Assembly: GCF_000373565.1 (NCBI RefSeq)
Contig: NZ_KB891803.1
Span: 181,150-245,149, forward strand
Direction of reading: 5' to 3'
From: Streptomyces sp. HmicA12
Lineage (GTDB): Bacteria; Actinomycetota; Actinomycetes; Streptomycetales; Streptomycetaceae
Length of the DNA stretch: 64,000 nt
Positions 54,329 to 62,997 of the stretch are shown here, in pieces. Positions within the stretch are counted from its first letter, which is position 1; every line of letters begins with the position of its first letter. The notes under the pieces were generated by a model. That model was not told the origin of the DNA and searched no databases. It was given only the letters and a program-made list of their open reading frames with translations. Both the position numbers and the translations under genes were made by a program.

Positions 54329-55411
54329 ATGATCACTGGGGGACACGTGGAACAACAGGCGGCACGCCTGGACGCGCGAGGCAGCGCGTTACCGGAGCAG
54401 ACGTTGTCGCCCGAGGCCGTGGCGCTCTTCGGCCGGCTCGCGAAGGGCGAACAGCCGGGACCGGGTGACGCCGAGGCGCTCGGGCAGCTGCGGTCGTGGG
54501 GCCTGGCGGGCGAGGCCGGGGGAGCCGAGGGGCACGAGCACGTCGTCGCGTTACCGCCGACCCCGGCCGCCTGGACGGTCGCCAAGGCCGCGCTCGCGCA
54601 CCTGCACGAACAGATCCGCCTGCTGACCGAACTCCCGGGCCAGGTCGAGCGGATGAACGTGCTCTTCGCCCAGTCCCGCCATCGGGCCGGCTCGGGTTCG
54701 GAGTTCCTCGCGGACCGCGACGAGATCAACGAACGGATCGGGTCGATCCTCGCGCAGGCCCAGTACGAACTGCTCGGCGCGCACCCGCACGGTCCCCGCA
54801 CCCGTGAGCAGATGGAGCTCGGCGTCCCGCGGGACACGGCCGCACTCGAACGCGGCGTGAACTACCGGACCCTGTACCGGGACGCGGTCCGCGACGACGT
54901 GGTGACCTGCGAGTGGGCCTCCGTCATGGCACCCAGGGGCGTGCACTTCAGGACGTTGGCAGATCCGTTCGAGCGCGTGGTCATCGTCGACGAGAAGGTC
55001 GCGGTGATCTCCAACTACGTGATTCCGGACGCCCCGCAGAGTGCCGCCTGGATCATCACCGACCGGGCGATGGTCGCGTTCTGCAAGCACGCGTTCGAGC
55101 AGGAGTGGCGCCGGGCTCAGCCCTGGCACGGGCAGCGCCGCGAGCGCGCCAGGGCCACCGTCGGCGGGCGCCTCTCGGAGATACAGAAGGCACTGCTGCG
55201 CTGCCTGTCGGAGGGCGAGTCGCAGGACGGCGCCGCAAAGCGGCTGCAGGTGTCCAAGCGGACGGTTCAGCGGGAACTGGACCAGGTCCGTGCCCTGTGG
55301 GCCCTCCCGCAGGCCACGGTCGCGCAGTTGACGTTCCGCTGGGCGACGTCCCCCGAGCGCGAGACCGTCCTCGGCACCCCCATAAACGCCGCCCTGAACA
55401 CCGTCGTGTGA
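54329..55411 (+). CDS. LuxR-type HTH regulator with TrmB/PLD-like sensor domain
   Basis: A 360-residue regulator. A helical N-terminus (LSPEAVALFGRLAKGEQP) and a PLD/TrmB-like central domain (MAPRGVHFRTLADPFERVVIVDEKVAVISNYV) precede the C-terminal LuxR-type helix-turn-helix (LRCLSEGESQDGAAKRLQVSKRTVQRELDQVRALW). The start is ATG 54329 (weak AAAGAG site). Abutting palindromes upstream may be its operator. Typical of Streptomyces LuxR proteins near developmental genes. Confidence 0.82.
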   Translation: MITGGHVEQQAARLDARGSALPEQTLSPEAVALFGRLAKGEQPGPGDAEALGQLRSWGLAGEAGGAEGHEHVVALPPTPAAWTVAKAALAHLHEQIRLLTELPGQVERMNVLFAQSRHRAGSGSEFLADRDEINERIGSILAQAQYELLGAHPHGPRTREQMELGVPRDTAALERGVNYRTLYRDAVRDDVVTCEWASVMAPRGVHFRTLADPFERVVIVDEKVAVISNYVIPDAPQSAAWIITDRAMVAFCKHAFEQEWRRAQPWHGQRRERARATVGGRLSEIQKALLRCLSEGESQDGAAKRLQVSKRTVQRELDQVRALWALPQATVAQLTFRWATSPERETVLGTPINAALNTVV

Positions 55412-55424
55412 GGCACGGGCGGGT

Positions 55425-55799
55425 TCAGGCGCCCGGGAGGAAGAGGCAGAACAGGTGGCCGTGCGGGTCGCGCAGGACGCGTACGGCCGCCTGGGGCTGA
55501 TGCGCCTCGACCGTCGCCCCCAGGGCGCGGGCGCGCTCCGTCTCCGCGGCCAGGTCGTCGACCTGGATGTCGAGATGGGCCTGCATCTGCTGGGTGCCCG
55601 GACGCGGGGGCCACACCGGCGGCGTGTGCGCGGGCTCCCACTGGAAGCTGAGGCCGGGGCGTTCGCTCTCCGGAGCCCGCAGCCGGACCCACTCCGGTTC
55701 GCGGTCCACCTCCACCCAGCCCAGCAGAGAGCGGTAGAAGTCGGCCAGTGCGGGCGGGTCGGGCGTGCCGAGGACAAAGGCACCGAGCATCGTCGTCAT
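55425..55799 (-). CDS. VOC-family protein
   Basis: A 124-residue single glyoxalase/bleomycin-resistance-type VOC domain: GAFVLGTPDPPALADFYRSLLGW, WVRLRAPE, HLDIQVDDLAAE, RVLRDPHGHLFCLF. The start MTTMLGAF. Its end is close to the stop of the regulator gene (convergent). The ArsR gene lies 28 bases upstream, so it is probably in one mRNA. Substrate unknown. Confidence 0.88.
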   Translation of the reverse strand: MTTMLGAFVLGTPDPPALADFYRSLLGWVEVDREPEWVRLRAPESERPGLSFQWEPAHTPPVWPPRPGTQQMQAHLDIQVDDLAAETERARALGATVEAHQPQAAVRVLRDPHGHLFCLFLPGA

Positions 55800-55827
55800 G
55801 CCCCTCACCCTCTCGGCGACGAGCACC

Positions 55828-56229
55828 TCAACGGGGGGACGGCGCGGCGGACCGCTGGGGATGTTCGGACTGCCCGGGATGCTCGAGGTGTTCGGAGTGC
55901 TGGAGTTCGGCCAGCAGAGCGCTCTGTCCGGCGAGCAGTTCGGTGAGGATGCGGCGCGCCGCGCGCAGGAGCTCGGCGACGTCGCCCCCGGCCAGGGCGT
56001 AGTTGACGGTCGCGCCCTCGCGGGTGGAGACGACGATGCCGGAGCGGCGCAGGACGGCGAGTTGCTGGGAGAGGTTCGACGGCTCGACGTCGATGTCCAC
56101 GAGCAGGTCGCGCACGGACACCGGCCCGTTCTGGAGCAGCTCCAGAACGCGTATGCGGACCGGGTGCCCGAGCATGCGGAAGAACTCTGCTTTCACCTGG
56201 TAGAGGGGCGCCTGCACGGGATCGCTCAC
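55828..56229 (-). CDS. ArsR-family regulator
   Basis: A 133-residue winged-helix repressor: KAEFFRMLGHPVRIRVLELLQNGPVSVRDLLVDIDVEPSNLSQQLAVLRRSGIVVSTREGATVNYAL. The C-terminus has a His/Glu-rich tail (LQHSEHLEHPGQSEHPQ) that could bind metal, but the classic ArsR metal Cys box is absent. It heads a two-gene set with the VOC protein. Confidence 0.9.
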   Translation of the reverse strand: MSDPVQAPLYQVKAEFFRMLGHPVRIRVLELLQNGPVSVRDLLVDIDVEPSNLSQQLAVLRRSGIVVSTREGATVNYALAGGDVAELLRAARRILTELLAGQSALLAELQHSEHLEHPGQSEHPQRSAAPSPR

Positions 56230-56405
56230 TTCCCTGAGGTGGATGCGGGGGTGTGGGACGGGGAGCGGCGGCCTCGCCTGCCGCCGCGCCCGCTGTGCCG
56301 CCCCATCCTTCCCGCCCGGGCCCGCTGGATCCGAGAGTTCGACGGATGCAGAGATGGAGACTTGAAGAAGTCTTCAATTGGTGGGCACACAAAAAGGAGC
56401 GGAGC

Positions 56406-56780
56406 TCAGACCTCCAGTTGCTCCTCGGTGCGCTTGAGGTGATGCCGTGCCATGGCGAGATTCGACCGGCCCTTGTCGATGACGAGATAGATGAACAGAC
56501 CGTTCCCGGTCTTCCCGGCGACGGGGCGGATCAGGTGGTACTGGGTGCCGAGGGTGATGAGTATGTCCTCGACCTTCTCCTGGAGACCGAGCATCTCCAT
56601 CGTGCGCATCTTGGCGCGGATCACATCGGTGTTTCCGGCCGCGGCGACGGTCAGGTCCAGTTCCTTTCCGCCCCCCAGGGTGCCGAGGGCCATGCCGCTG
56701 GTGTAGTCGACCACGGCGGCGCCCATCGCGCCCTCGACCTCGGTCAGCAGGGTCTTGAGGGACACTTCCACATTGGTCAC
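56406..56780 (-). CDS. stand-alone roadblock/LC7-like protein
   Basis: A 124-residue roadblock-type protein: LLTEVEGAMGAAVVDYTSGMALGTLGGG, AAGNTDVIRAKMRTMEMLGLQEKVEDILITLGTQYHLIRPV, then a longer end. Actinobacterial roadblock proteins usually belong to conservon operons with a GTPase and a histidine kinase; here it is alone. Likely small scaffold or GTPase-regulatory partner. Confidence 0.85.
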   Translation of the reverse strand: MTNVEVSLKTLLTEVEGAMGAAVVDYTSGMALGTLGGGKELDLTVAAAGNTDVIRAKMRTMEMLGLQEKVEDILITLGTQYHLIRPVAGKTGNGLFIYLVIDKGRSNLAMARHHLKRTEEQLEV

Positions 56781-56942
56781 TGGCTCTCCTCCACGGGACG
56801 CGGGAGCCGGTTCTCCGGCCCTCGCGGGAACCCTAGGCGGTCGGCCACCGCCAGGTATGGCATATGCCGAAATCGGTTGCCCGTGACCGTTTCAGTGCGC
56901 TCTCGCCCGTAGTTGTTTCGATGTTGACGAGATGTGATCGCT

Positions 56943-57326
56943 TCAGAGGGTGATCACGATGCCGATGTTCGGCTTCTTCCGTACCCGGAGCACCTTGAGG
57001 ATGCCGTTGCCGATCCGCGACGAGAGGTACTTCTTCGCCAACAGCTTCTGGGCGTCCGCGGTACCCGCCTCGTCGAGCAGGCGCGCGGTGCCGGGCAGGA
57101 CGGCGGCATCGGGGGCGACGTGTCCGCGGACCGTGCAGACGGCCACCGTCACGGCGCCGTTCCTGCGGATCCGCTTGACCTTCCACGAATCGGCGGGCGT
57201 CACGACGACGAGCTCGCCTTCGCCCCGCGCCACCTGCCAGACAGGGGTGGCCACGGGCGTTCCGTCTTTTCGGTAGGTGGTCAGGCTGATGTATGTGGCG
57301 CGGCGCACCGCGTCGATGTCGGACAT
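56943..57326 (-). CDS. F420-type PPOX-class oxidoreductase
   Basis: A 127-residue split-barrel flavin/F420 protein: TYISLTTYRKDGTPVATPVWQVARGEGELVVVT, WKVKRIRRNGAVTVAVC, ending KPNIGIVITL. The pattern fits the Rv2061c-like PPOX/F420-dependent subgroup. It could reduce or bind a small redox substrate. Its stop is 9 bases from the next minus-strand gene's region, at 57336. Confidence 0.88.
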   Translation of the reverse strand: MSDIDAVRRATYISLTTYRKDGTPVATPVWQVARGEGELVVVTPADSWKVKRIRRNGAVTVAVCTVRGHVAPDAAVLPGTARLLDEAGTADAQKLLAKKYLSSRIGNGILKVLRVRKKPNIGIVITL

Positions 57327-57335
57327 GCGGGGAGT

Positions 57336-58190
57336 CTAGTGACGGGCCCGAAGGGGGCCCAGGTCGGCGTGCAACATGTCGTGGTCCGAGTAGGGGCTCG
57401 GGTGCACGCGATGGGCGAGCGAGGTGATCCCGCGCAGGAAGACGTAGTCGAACTTGCTCCGCCAGTCGGTGGTCGTCCCGCAGACCGTCGCGGCCGCCGG
57501 ACGGCACCCCGGGTCGGTGTCCGCGGCCACCGCCCATATGCCGCCGAGTTCGGGGGAGTCCGGCACGGCGTTGAAGTCACCGAGCACGATCGCGCGGTCG
57601 TGCCGGGCGACCTGAGCGGCGAGCACACCGATCTGCTCGGCCCGCACCGTCTCCTGACGCCGCTGGGCGAGGTGGGTGTTGAAGACGCGGACGGGTTTGC
57701 CGCCCACCTTCGTCGTGACGGCCATGTACCCGCGGTCCTCCGAACCACCGTCGGGATACTCCGTGTTCACGCGGTCGGTCATCGGCGCGGCGGACAGGAC
57801 GGCCTGGCCGTAGGCCCCCGGATGCCACGGCAGCCCTCCGCAGCGGCTCCACTTGCGCAGCACCGTCCCGTACGCGACGTGATAGTCGAGCCCGTAGAAG
57901 GTCTCCAGATAGTCCCGGATCTTCTCGACGTCCCGCACGCACGCCTCCTGCAGCCCGATGACCTGCGGCGCGTACGTGGCGATCTCCGCGGCCCGGCCGA
58001 GGTCGAACCCGGTCCGACCGCAGGGATTGCAGATGTTCCACGTCATGACCCGATTCGGTACGACGCCGTCGACGGCGTCGGCCGGCAACGGTTTCGGGAC
58101 GAGCGCACCGCTCGGTGCGCTGGGACCGATGAGCACCACGCAGAGTGCGGCCATGACGCCCGCGAACCATCGCGTACCCCTTGCCGGCAC
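57336..58190 (-). CDS. secreted endonuclease/exonuclease/phosphatase-family protein
   Basis: A 284-residue protein with a signal peptide (VPARGTRWFAGVMAALCVVLIGPSAPSGA). The EEP/DNase I fold motifs are MTWNICNPCG, IGLQEAC, NTHLAQRRQE, LGDFNAVPDSPE and YSDHDML. The start is GTG behind GGGGAGG. An extracellular nuclease or phosphodiesterase is likely. The Cys pairs near NPCG suggest disulfides. Confidence 0.88.
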   Translation of the reverse strand: MPARGTRWFAGVMAALCVVLIGPSAPSGALVPKPLPADAVDGVVPNRVMTWNICNPCGRTGFDLGRAAEIATYAPQVIGLQEACVRDVEKIRDYLETFYGLDYHVAYGTVLRKWSRCGGLPWHPGAYGQAVLSAAPMTDRVNTEYPDGGSEDRGYMAVTTKVGGKPVRVFNTHLAQRRQETVRAEQIGVLAAQVARHDRAIVLGDFNAVPDSPELGGIWAVAADTDPGCRPAAATVCGTTTDWRSKFDYVFLRGITSLAHRVHPSPYSDHDMLHADLGPLRARH

Positions 58191-58299
58191 CAACGCCTCC
58201 CCGAAGTGGATGGACAGGGCATCAAGGATGTTGCTGTGCACGAGGTTATGCCGACCGGGTGCGGGCCGCCGACGTCCGGGCCGGGGATACTCTCCCGGC

Positions 58300-58734
58300 A
58301 TGGACGTACGTGTAGAGATCATCCGGGAAGCGAGCCCCGAACTCGTCGACGCCTTCGGCCGGTTGCTGCCGCAGCTGTCCTCCACGGCCAAACCGCTCGA
58401 CCTCCAGGCGGTCGAACGGTTGACGACGTGTGACGCCGACACGGTGCTCGTGGCGCGGACACCGGAGGAGATCGTCGGAACCCTGACCCTGGTGCTCCTG
58501 CCGCTGCCGTCCGGCCTGCGCGGCCGCATCGAGGACGTGGTCGTGGACGACGCCGCCCGCGGACACGGCATCGCCGGCCTCCTCATGACGGAGGCCCTGC
58601 GGATCGCCCGGCAGTCCGGTGCCCGCACGGTGGACCTCACCTCCCGGCCCGATCGCGCGTCGGCGAACCGGCTGTACGAACGTCTCGGCTTCGAGACCCG
58701 GGAGTCGACCGTCTACCGCCTGGCCGTCGACTAG
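58300..58734 (+). CDS. GNAT-family acetyltransferase
   Basis: A 144-residue GNAT: VEIIREASPELVDAFGRLLPQLS, LVLLPLPSGLRGRIEDVVVDDAARGHGIAGLLMTEALRIA, SRPDRASANRLYERLGFE. The motif A R-G-x-G-I-A is present (ARGHGIAG). Divergent from the EEP gene and convergent with folD. Substrate unknown. Confidence 0.9.
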   Translation: MDVRVEIIREASPELVDAFGRLLPQLSSTAKPLDLQAVERLTTCDADTVLVARTPEEIVGTLTLVLLPLPSGLRGRIEDVVVDDAARGHGIAGLLMTEALRIARQSGARTVDLTSRPDRASANRLYERLGFETRESTVYRLAVD

Positions 58735-58761
58735 CGGGGCTCCGCCAGGCTGACGCGCGGA

Positions 58762-59628
58762 TCAGGAGTGCTGGACCCCGAGTTGGTTCGCGGCGGCGGC
58801 CACGGTCTGCGCGAGCAGCACGGCGATGGTCATCGGCCCGACGCCACCGGGTACCGGAGTGATCAGCCGGGCCCGGGTGAGCGCGCCGTCGAAGTCCACG
58901 TCGCCGACGTTGCCCGGGTTGTATCCGGCGTCGACGACCACCGCGCCGGGCTTGATGTCCTCGCCCCGGATCAGCCGCGGCCGGCCCACGGCAGCCACGA
59001 CGACGTCGGCCTCCCGGACGATCTCCGACAGGTTCGCGGTCCGGGAGTGGCAGTACGTCACCGTCGCGTCCCGGGCGAGCAGAAGCATCCCCACCGGCTT
59101 GCCGAGAATCGCGCTGCGGCCCACCACGACCGCGTGCTTGCCGGAGAGATCGACGTCGTACGCGTCGAGCAGCCGCATGATCCCGCCGGGGGTGCAGGAC
59201 ACGAAGCCAGGCAAGGAGAAGCTCATCGCGGCGAAGGAACGCGTCGTGACCCCGTCGACGTCCTTCTCCGGCGCGATGGCGTCGAACGCGGCTCGCTCGT
59301 CGATGTGCGGGCCGCAGGGATGCTGGAGCAGGATCCCGTGCACGTCCGGATCCTCGGACAGGCCGACGAGGGCGTCGACCAACTCGGCGGTCGTGGTGGT
59401 GGCGGGCAGCGCGATGTGCCGGGACCGGATTCCGGCCTTGGCGCACCGTGCCTGCTTCATGCGGACGTACGTGACCGAGGCGGGATCCTCGCCCACCAGC
59501 ACGGTCGCCAGGCACGGGCTGGTCCCCGCGCTTCGAGAGATCCTCGCCGCTTCGAGCGCGGTCTCCTCGACGATGCGCCGGGCAAGGGCGGTGCCGTCCA
59601 TGAGCTGAGCTGTGTGAGTCGCGGACAT
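58762..59628 (-). CDS. folD: bifunctional methylene-THF dehydrogenase/cyclohydrolase
   Basis: A 288-residue FolD enzyme. Y54 and K58 in TYVRMKQ are catalytic. GRSAILGKPVG is the NADP loop and TPVPGGVGPMT is the C-terminal signature. It interconverts methylene-, methenyl- and formyl-tetrahydrofolate. ATG with GGAG eight bases upstream. A ZTP riboswitch precedes it, so it responds to folate or formyl shortage. It may be a second FolD copy. Confidence 0.93.
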   Translation of the reverse strand: MSATHTAQLMDGTALARRIVEETALEAARISRSAGTSPCLATVLVGEDPASVTYVRMKQARCAKAGIRSRHIALPATTTTAELVDALVGLSEDPDVHGILLQHPCGPHIDERAAFDAIAPEKDVDGVTTRSFAAMSFSLPGFVSCTPGGIMRLLDAYDVDLSGKHAVVVGRSAILGKPVGMLLLARDATVTYCHSRTANLSEIVREADVVVAAVGRPRLIRGEDIKPGAVVVDAGYNPGNVGDVDFDGALTRARLITPVPGGVGPMTIAVLLAQTVAAAANQLGVQHS

Positions 59629-59655
59629 CGTTGCACTCCAGGCGTGGTTGACCAC

Positions 59656-59735
59656 TCGCCCAGGCGCACGGCAACGACATCTCGTCAGACCGCTCCCCGG
59701 TGGTGCTCCACCTCAGCGCCAGTCACGGCCCGCCC
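59656..59735 (-). ncRNA. ZTP (pfl) riboswitch upstream of folD
   Basis: Read on the minus strand, the leader contains GGGCCGTGACTGGCGCTGAG, GTGGAGCACCAC, GGGGAGCGG and GCCGTGCGCCTGGGC in that order. These match the pfl/ZTP motif: a GTGACTGGCG strand, a GTGGA/CCAC helix and the conserved CGCCTGGGC pseudoknot strand. ZTP signals 10-formyl-THF shortage and such switches activate folD, glyA and pur genes. Confidence 0.85.
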
Positions 59736-59843
59736 CGCACTTTAGTCGAGGTGGCGTGTCACACGGTGGCGGGGGTGTCGGGCAGGCGGGCGGGCGCCGG
59801 GACTGCCCGAGCCCGCACTTCCGGGGGCTGATGCTCGCTCCTT

Positions 59844-60395
59844 CTACGGCCGGAAGCCGTCGATCGCCAGTTCCATCAGGCGGGCGGCCTGCGCTGTGCC
59901 CTCCGGGCTGTCCTGCGTGCGCCACAGGCAGCTGAGCAGCATGATGACGTCTACAGGGGCGACGTCCGCGCGTACCTCGCCGGCTTTTTCGCAGGCGTCG
60001 AGAAGTCGCCGGACGGCTTCGGTGACGGGGGGCCAGGAGGCGCTGATGACCTCCTCGGCGGCAGCGGAGTTCAGCGCCTCGCCCAAGCCGTGCTTGATCC
60101 GCACGTAGCCGGCGAGGCGGGTGAACCACTGGCGCAGCGCGTCCAGCGGGCTCTGGGTGGCGAGCAGCTCCGTCACGGAATCGACGAGCCGGGCGATGTC
60201 GTGCCGGTAGACGGCGAGGATCAGCGCCTCGCGGGTCGGGAAGTGCCGGTAGAGCGTGCCCGGACCGACGCCGGCACGTTTGGCGATGGAGTTGAGCGAG
60301 GCGTCCGGGGACTCGGCGAGGACATCATGGGCGACCTGGAGGATCACCTCCCGGTTCTTGAGCGCGTCGGCGCGCTGCGGCGCGGCTTCCGGCAT
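59844..60395 (-). CDS. TetR-family regulator
   Basis: A 183-residue TetR protein: REVILQVAHDVLAESPDASLNSIAKRAGVGPGTLYRHFPTREALILAVYRHD. The C-terminal region (DALRQWFTRLAGYVRIKHGLGEAL, PPVTEAVRRLLDACEKAGEVRADVAPVDVIMLLSCLW) fits the SbtR-like group. No metabolic partner is beside it. The next 292 bases (60396-60687) hold only a hairpin. Confidence 0.9.
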   Translation of the reverse strand: MPEAAPQRADALKNREVILQVAHDVLAESPDASLNSIAKRAGVGPGTLYRHFPTREALILAVYRHDIARLVDSVTELLATQSPLDALRQWFTRLAGYVRIKHGLGEALNSAAAEEVISASWPPVTEAVRRLLDACEKAGEVRADVAPVDVIMLLSCLWRTQDSPEGTAQAARLMELAIDGFRP

Positions 60396-60640
60396 GGGTC
60401 CTCCTTTTGCGTGGACGGTCGCCCGAGTGAGATCCGGAGAGCTGTCCGTAAGCGTCGCCAGGGCTAGTCGGAGAGTTCTCCGCTTGTTTTGATCTCCATT
60501 GTAGGAGTCCCCGCATACGCTGCACCAGGCGCGGCCGGACCGGTCTGGACATGCAGAGGCTGGGAAGGTCAGGATCTGGAGTCTTCTCGAGTGACGTGAC
60601 TCGTCTCCAAGAGTGAACCCTCATACGCAAGATGAGTGAT

Positions 60641-60661
60641 CCCTCGACGTCGCATCGAGGG
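60641..60661. terminator. hairpin after the membrane protein gene
   Basis: CCCTCGA (60641-60647) and TCGAGGG (60655-60661) form a seven-bp stem with a seven-base loop. It lies 26 bases beyond the stop of the minus-strand gene at 60688. The rest of 60396-60640 shows no gene. Confidence 0.5.
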
Positions 60662-60687
60662 TTGTCACTGGTGGCGGACCCGCTCTC

Positions 60688-61908
60688 TCACCTGGCGGGT
60701 CCCGGTTCCGGTACGACCAGCTCCGTCAGTAGTCGCGTGTAGTGCGCGGGACGCCGTTCGAAATCGACCCGAGCGGCGACTCCGGCCCGGTCCGCGTCGG
60801 GCCCGCGCAGCAGATCGACAGAGGTCTGGGCGAAGGTGCCTGTCACCTCGCGTTGTTCGGCATCGCTGAGCAGGCGGCGCAGTTGGGCGACCGCGCTTTT
60901 GGCCGCTGCGCGTTCGCCGGTGCCGGCGTGCAGCATCTGACGCCGGCCGGCGGCGGGTTCGGCCGCGGCGAGGAGGGGGCCGAGCCCCGCGGCCACCCGG
61001 GTCGCACGTTCCGCCGAGGCCTGCCCCTCGGGCCCGACCCGTATCAGTACGCTCAAGGCGTTGAGCAACTCGACGGCGTGCGGGTCGGATCGATCCTGGA
61101 GCGCTTGGGCCACACCTGCCCGCACCGCGTCGTCGGCCAGTCGCTGTGCCGCGGTGGTCAGCCGCTCCGCCGCGCCCGGCTCCACCCCGGGCAGCCGCGA
61201 CAGCAGTGGCGTCCCGGCCGCCAGGACGTCCCGTGCGGTCCGGATGCCGCGCCGGTTCAGTTCCCTGGCGTCGAACCCGCGCCCCGCCGACCGCCGCATC
61301 CGCTGGACCGGCACCTGTACGAGCGCCCTGTCCACCAGCGACCGCCGTAGTGGCTCCCACGCGGTGCGCACCGCGTTCACGGCGTGCGCGTGGTCCTGCG
61401 CGAGGCGGCGGGCGACCTCTTCGAGAGCCCGCGCCGAGCGCACGACAGACGGGCTGGCGCCGCTGAGTCGGTACAGGGACCGGACGTTGCCGCCGACGAC
61501 CCCGACGAGCAGGAGCAGGATCGCCGGGCCGACCAGGTCGTCCGCGAGGCCGATCACCTTGTTGCGCTCCGGGTCGTGTTGGCCGAGCACGTAGAGGTCG
61601 CCCTTGTCGGACCCCTCGGACACGAGCCAACCGGTGTCCCAGCCGTGGCCGGTGTCGGGGTCGTACGGCGGGCCCTTGAGCAGCGGGCTCCGGTCGGGAT
61701 CGCATCGGTAGGCGCCTTTGCGCTGCACGTGGGCGTAGGGGTCGGTCCACGAGACCGTGCAACTGCCGTCGGGCTTCTCGCTCAGGACCGTCAGGTCGAC
61801 CTGCTTGGTCTCGGGATCGTCCGGGGCCGTCACGTAGACCAGGTAGGAAGCGCTGAAGAGCAAGAGGCCGAGCGCGACCACCCAGCGGAAGAACGGCACA
61901 TGTCTCAC
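60688..61908 (-). CDS. two-helix membrane protein with HhH-like cytoplasmic part
   Basis: A 406-residue protein with GTG start after GGGGG. Membrane segments are at about 8-28 (WVVALGLLLFSASYLVYV) and about 125-145 (GPAILLLLVGVVGGNVRSLY). The loop between is extracytoplasmic with two Cys (SCTVSW, YRCDPD). The rest is helical and cytoplasmic, with a helix-hairpin-helix-like segment (RGIRTARDVLAAGTPLLSRLPGVEPGAAERL). Not recognised further. A competing frame (to 61972) is a shadow. Confidence 0.65.
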   Translation of the reverse strand: MRHVPFFRWVVALGLLLFSASYLVYVTAPDDPETKQVDLTVLSEKPDGSCTVSWTDPYAHVQRKGAYRCDPDRSPLLKGPPYDPDTGHGWDTGWLVSEGSDKGDLYVLGQHDPERNKVIGLADDLVGPAILLLLVGVVGGNVRSLYRLSGASPSVVRSARALEEVARRLAQDHAHAVNAVRTAWEPLRRSLVDRALVQVPVQRMRRSAGRGFDARELNRRGIRTARDVLAAGTPLLSRLPGVEPGAAERLTTAAQRLADDAVRAGVAQALQDRSDPHAVELLNALSVLIRVGPEGQASAERATRVAAGLGPLLAAAEPAAGRRQMLHAGTGERAAAKSAVAQLRRLLSDAEQREVTGTFAQTSVDLLRGPDADRAGVAARVDFERRPAHYTRLLTELVVPEPGPAR

Positions 61909-62197
61909 GCGGCCCCCTGACCCGCACCTCACTGAGTGATCGACCATGCCGGGAGCGGCGGAGGCGCGACAAGGTGGGGAGCGGGCAGTGCGACCAGGTG
62001 CAACCCTGCCGACATCCGGCAACGCCTCCCCGCGAAGCCGGCCACGATGACGCGGCCGTCGACGAGGCGGGCCCGCCACGGCGTGAGCTCCGACGACGCG
62101 GTGCCTACAGGGGGCGTACGTCGAGGCCGTTGATGTGCGTGGTGGGTGGGGCGTCCTCGGCCAGGAGCAGCGCGGTTAGCCGGACGACCCAGACGCG

Positions 62198-62938
62198 GTG
62201 GTCGTCACCGGTGATGTCGCGGACGACGGTTCCCGTGCGGCGTACACGCGGGCGGGTGCACTCCTGTCCGCGTACGCCGGTCCGCGAGGGGCCGAGGTCT
62301 TCTGCACGACGGGCAACCACGACGATCGCACCGCTTTCCGCGAGGTGCTCGGCAGTGGCCACCGGAAGCCGGAGGCCGCGTACGAGGGAGCGGCGGGTGA
62401 GCGGGCGGCGGTCGGCACGGTGGGCGGATGGCGGCTGATCACGCTGGACACCCTCGTCCCCGGCAAGGGCTACGGCCGCCTGGACGGCGGTCGACTCGAC
62501 TGGCTGCGAGAACTGCCGGCCGAACCCGCGCCGTCGGGAACCGTCCTGGTGTGCCACCATCCGCCGGTCGCCCTGGACGTCGAGGTCCAGCGGGTGCTGG
62601 GCCTGCGGAACCCCGGTGAGTCGGCGGAGACGATTCGTGGGACCGACGTCCGGCTCATTCTGTGCGGGGACTCCCACCTGCAGATACTGGGGCGTCTGGA
62701 GCAGACGACGGTCTGGGTCACCCCAGGGGCCGTCCGCCGCATCGACCTGACCGCCCGAACGGGAACCGAGCGTGCGGACACGACCTAGGCCTCGCTGGTC
62801 CAACAGGAGGCTGGCCACGGGCCGTTGATCCACACGCTGCACGCCCGGGATCCGCGCATGGGCGAGACGGTCTACGAGACCGATGAGGCGCAGACGCACG
62901 ATGTCGTCGAAAGGCTCGGCCCTCCGCGACGAGCATGA
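62198..62938 (+). pseudogene. CpdA-like metallophosphodiesterase gene, broken at both ends of its coding sequence
   Basis: The frame reads VVVTGDVADDG, TTGNHDDR, VLVCHHPPVAL and LCGDSHLQ, the calcineurin-like phosphodiesterase motifs of CpdA. The first metal motif (D-x-H) and about 40 N-terminal residues are absent; a TAG at 62177-62179 lies just upstream in frame. The frame stops at TAG 62786-62788, which is part of a transposon-end-like sequence (62774-62792). Beyond it the same frame continues 50 codons (ASLVQQEAGHGPLIHTLHARDP) to TGA 62938, probably the original C-terminus. A pseudogene with an insertion scar. Confidence 0.75.
62774..62792. repeat. transposon-end-like scar inside the phosphodiesterase gene
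   Basis: GCGGACACGACCTAGGCCT is identical over 19 bases to 3159-3177, and its first 16 bases match the left end of the MITE at 45298 (opposite orientation). It carries the TAG that ends the frame. The reading frame before and after is the same, so it looks like a small excision footprint. Confidence 0.7.
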
Positions 62939-62997
62939 GCCCGGCACGGCCGGACGCCCCGAAGGCGTCCGGCCGCACGAGGGTCAGCGCCCGGGGG

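Noticed and set aside
62105..62180. A minus-strand tail (reading LLLAEDAPPTTHINGLDVRPL) before the phosphodiesterase remnant
   Set aside because: It could be the end of another broken gene joined to the phosphodiesterase at about 62178, but I cannot recognise it and the frame is short and runs antisense to the remnant.
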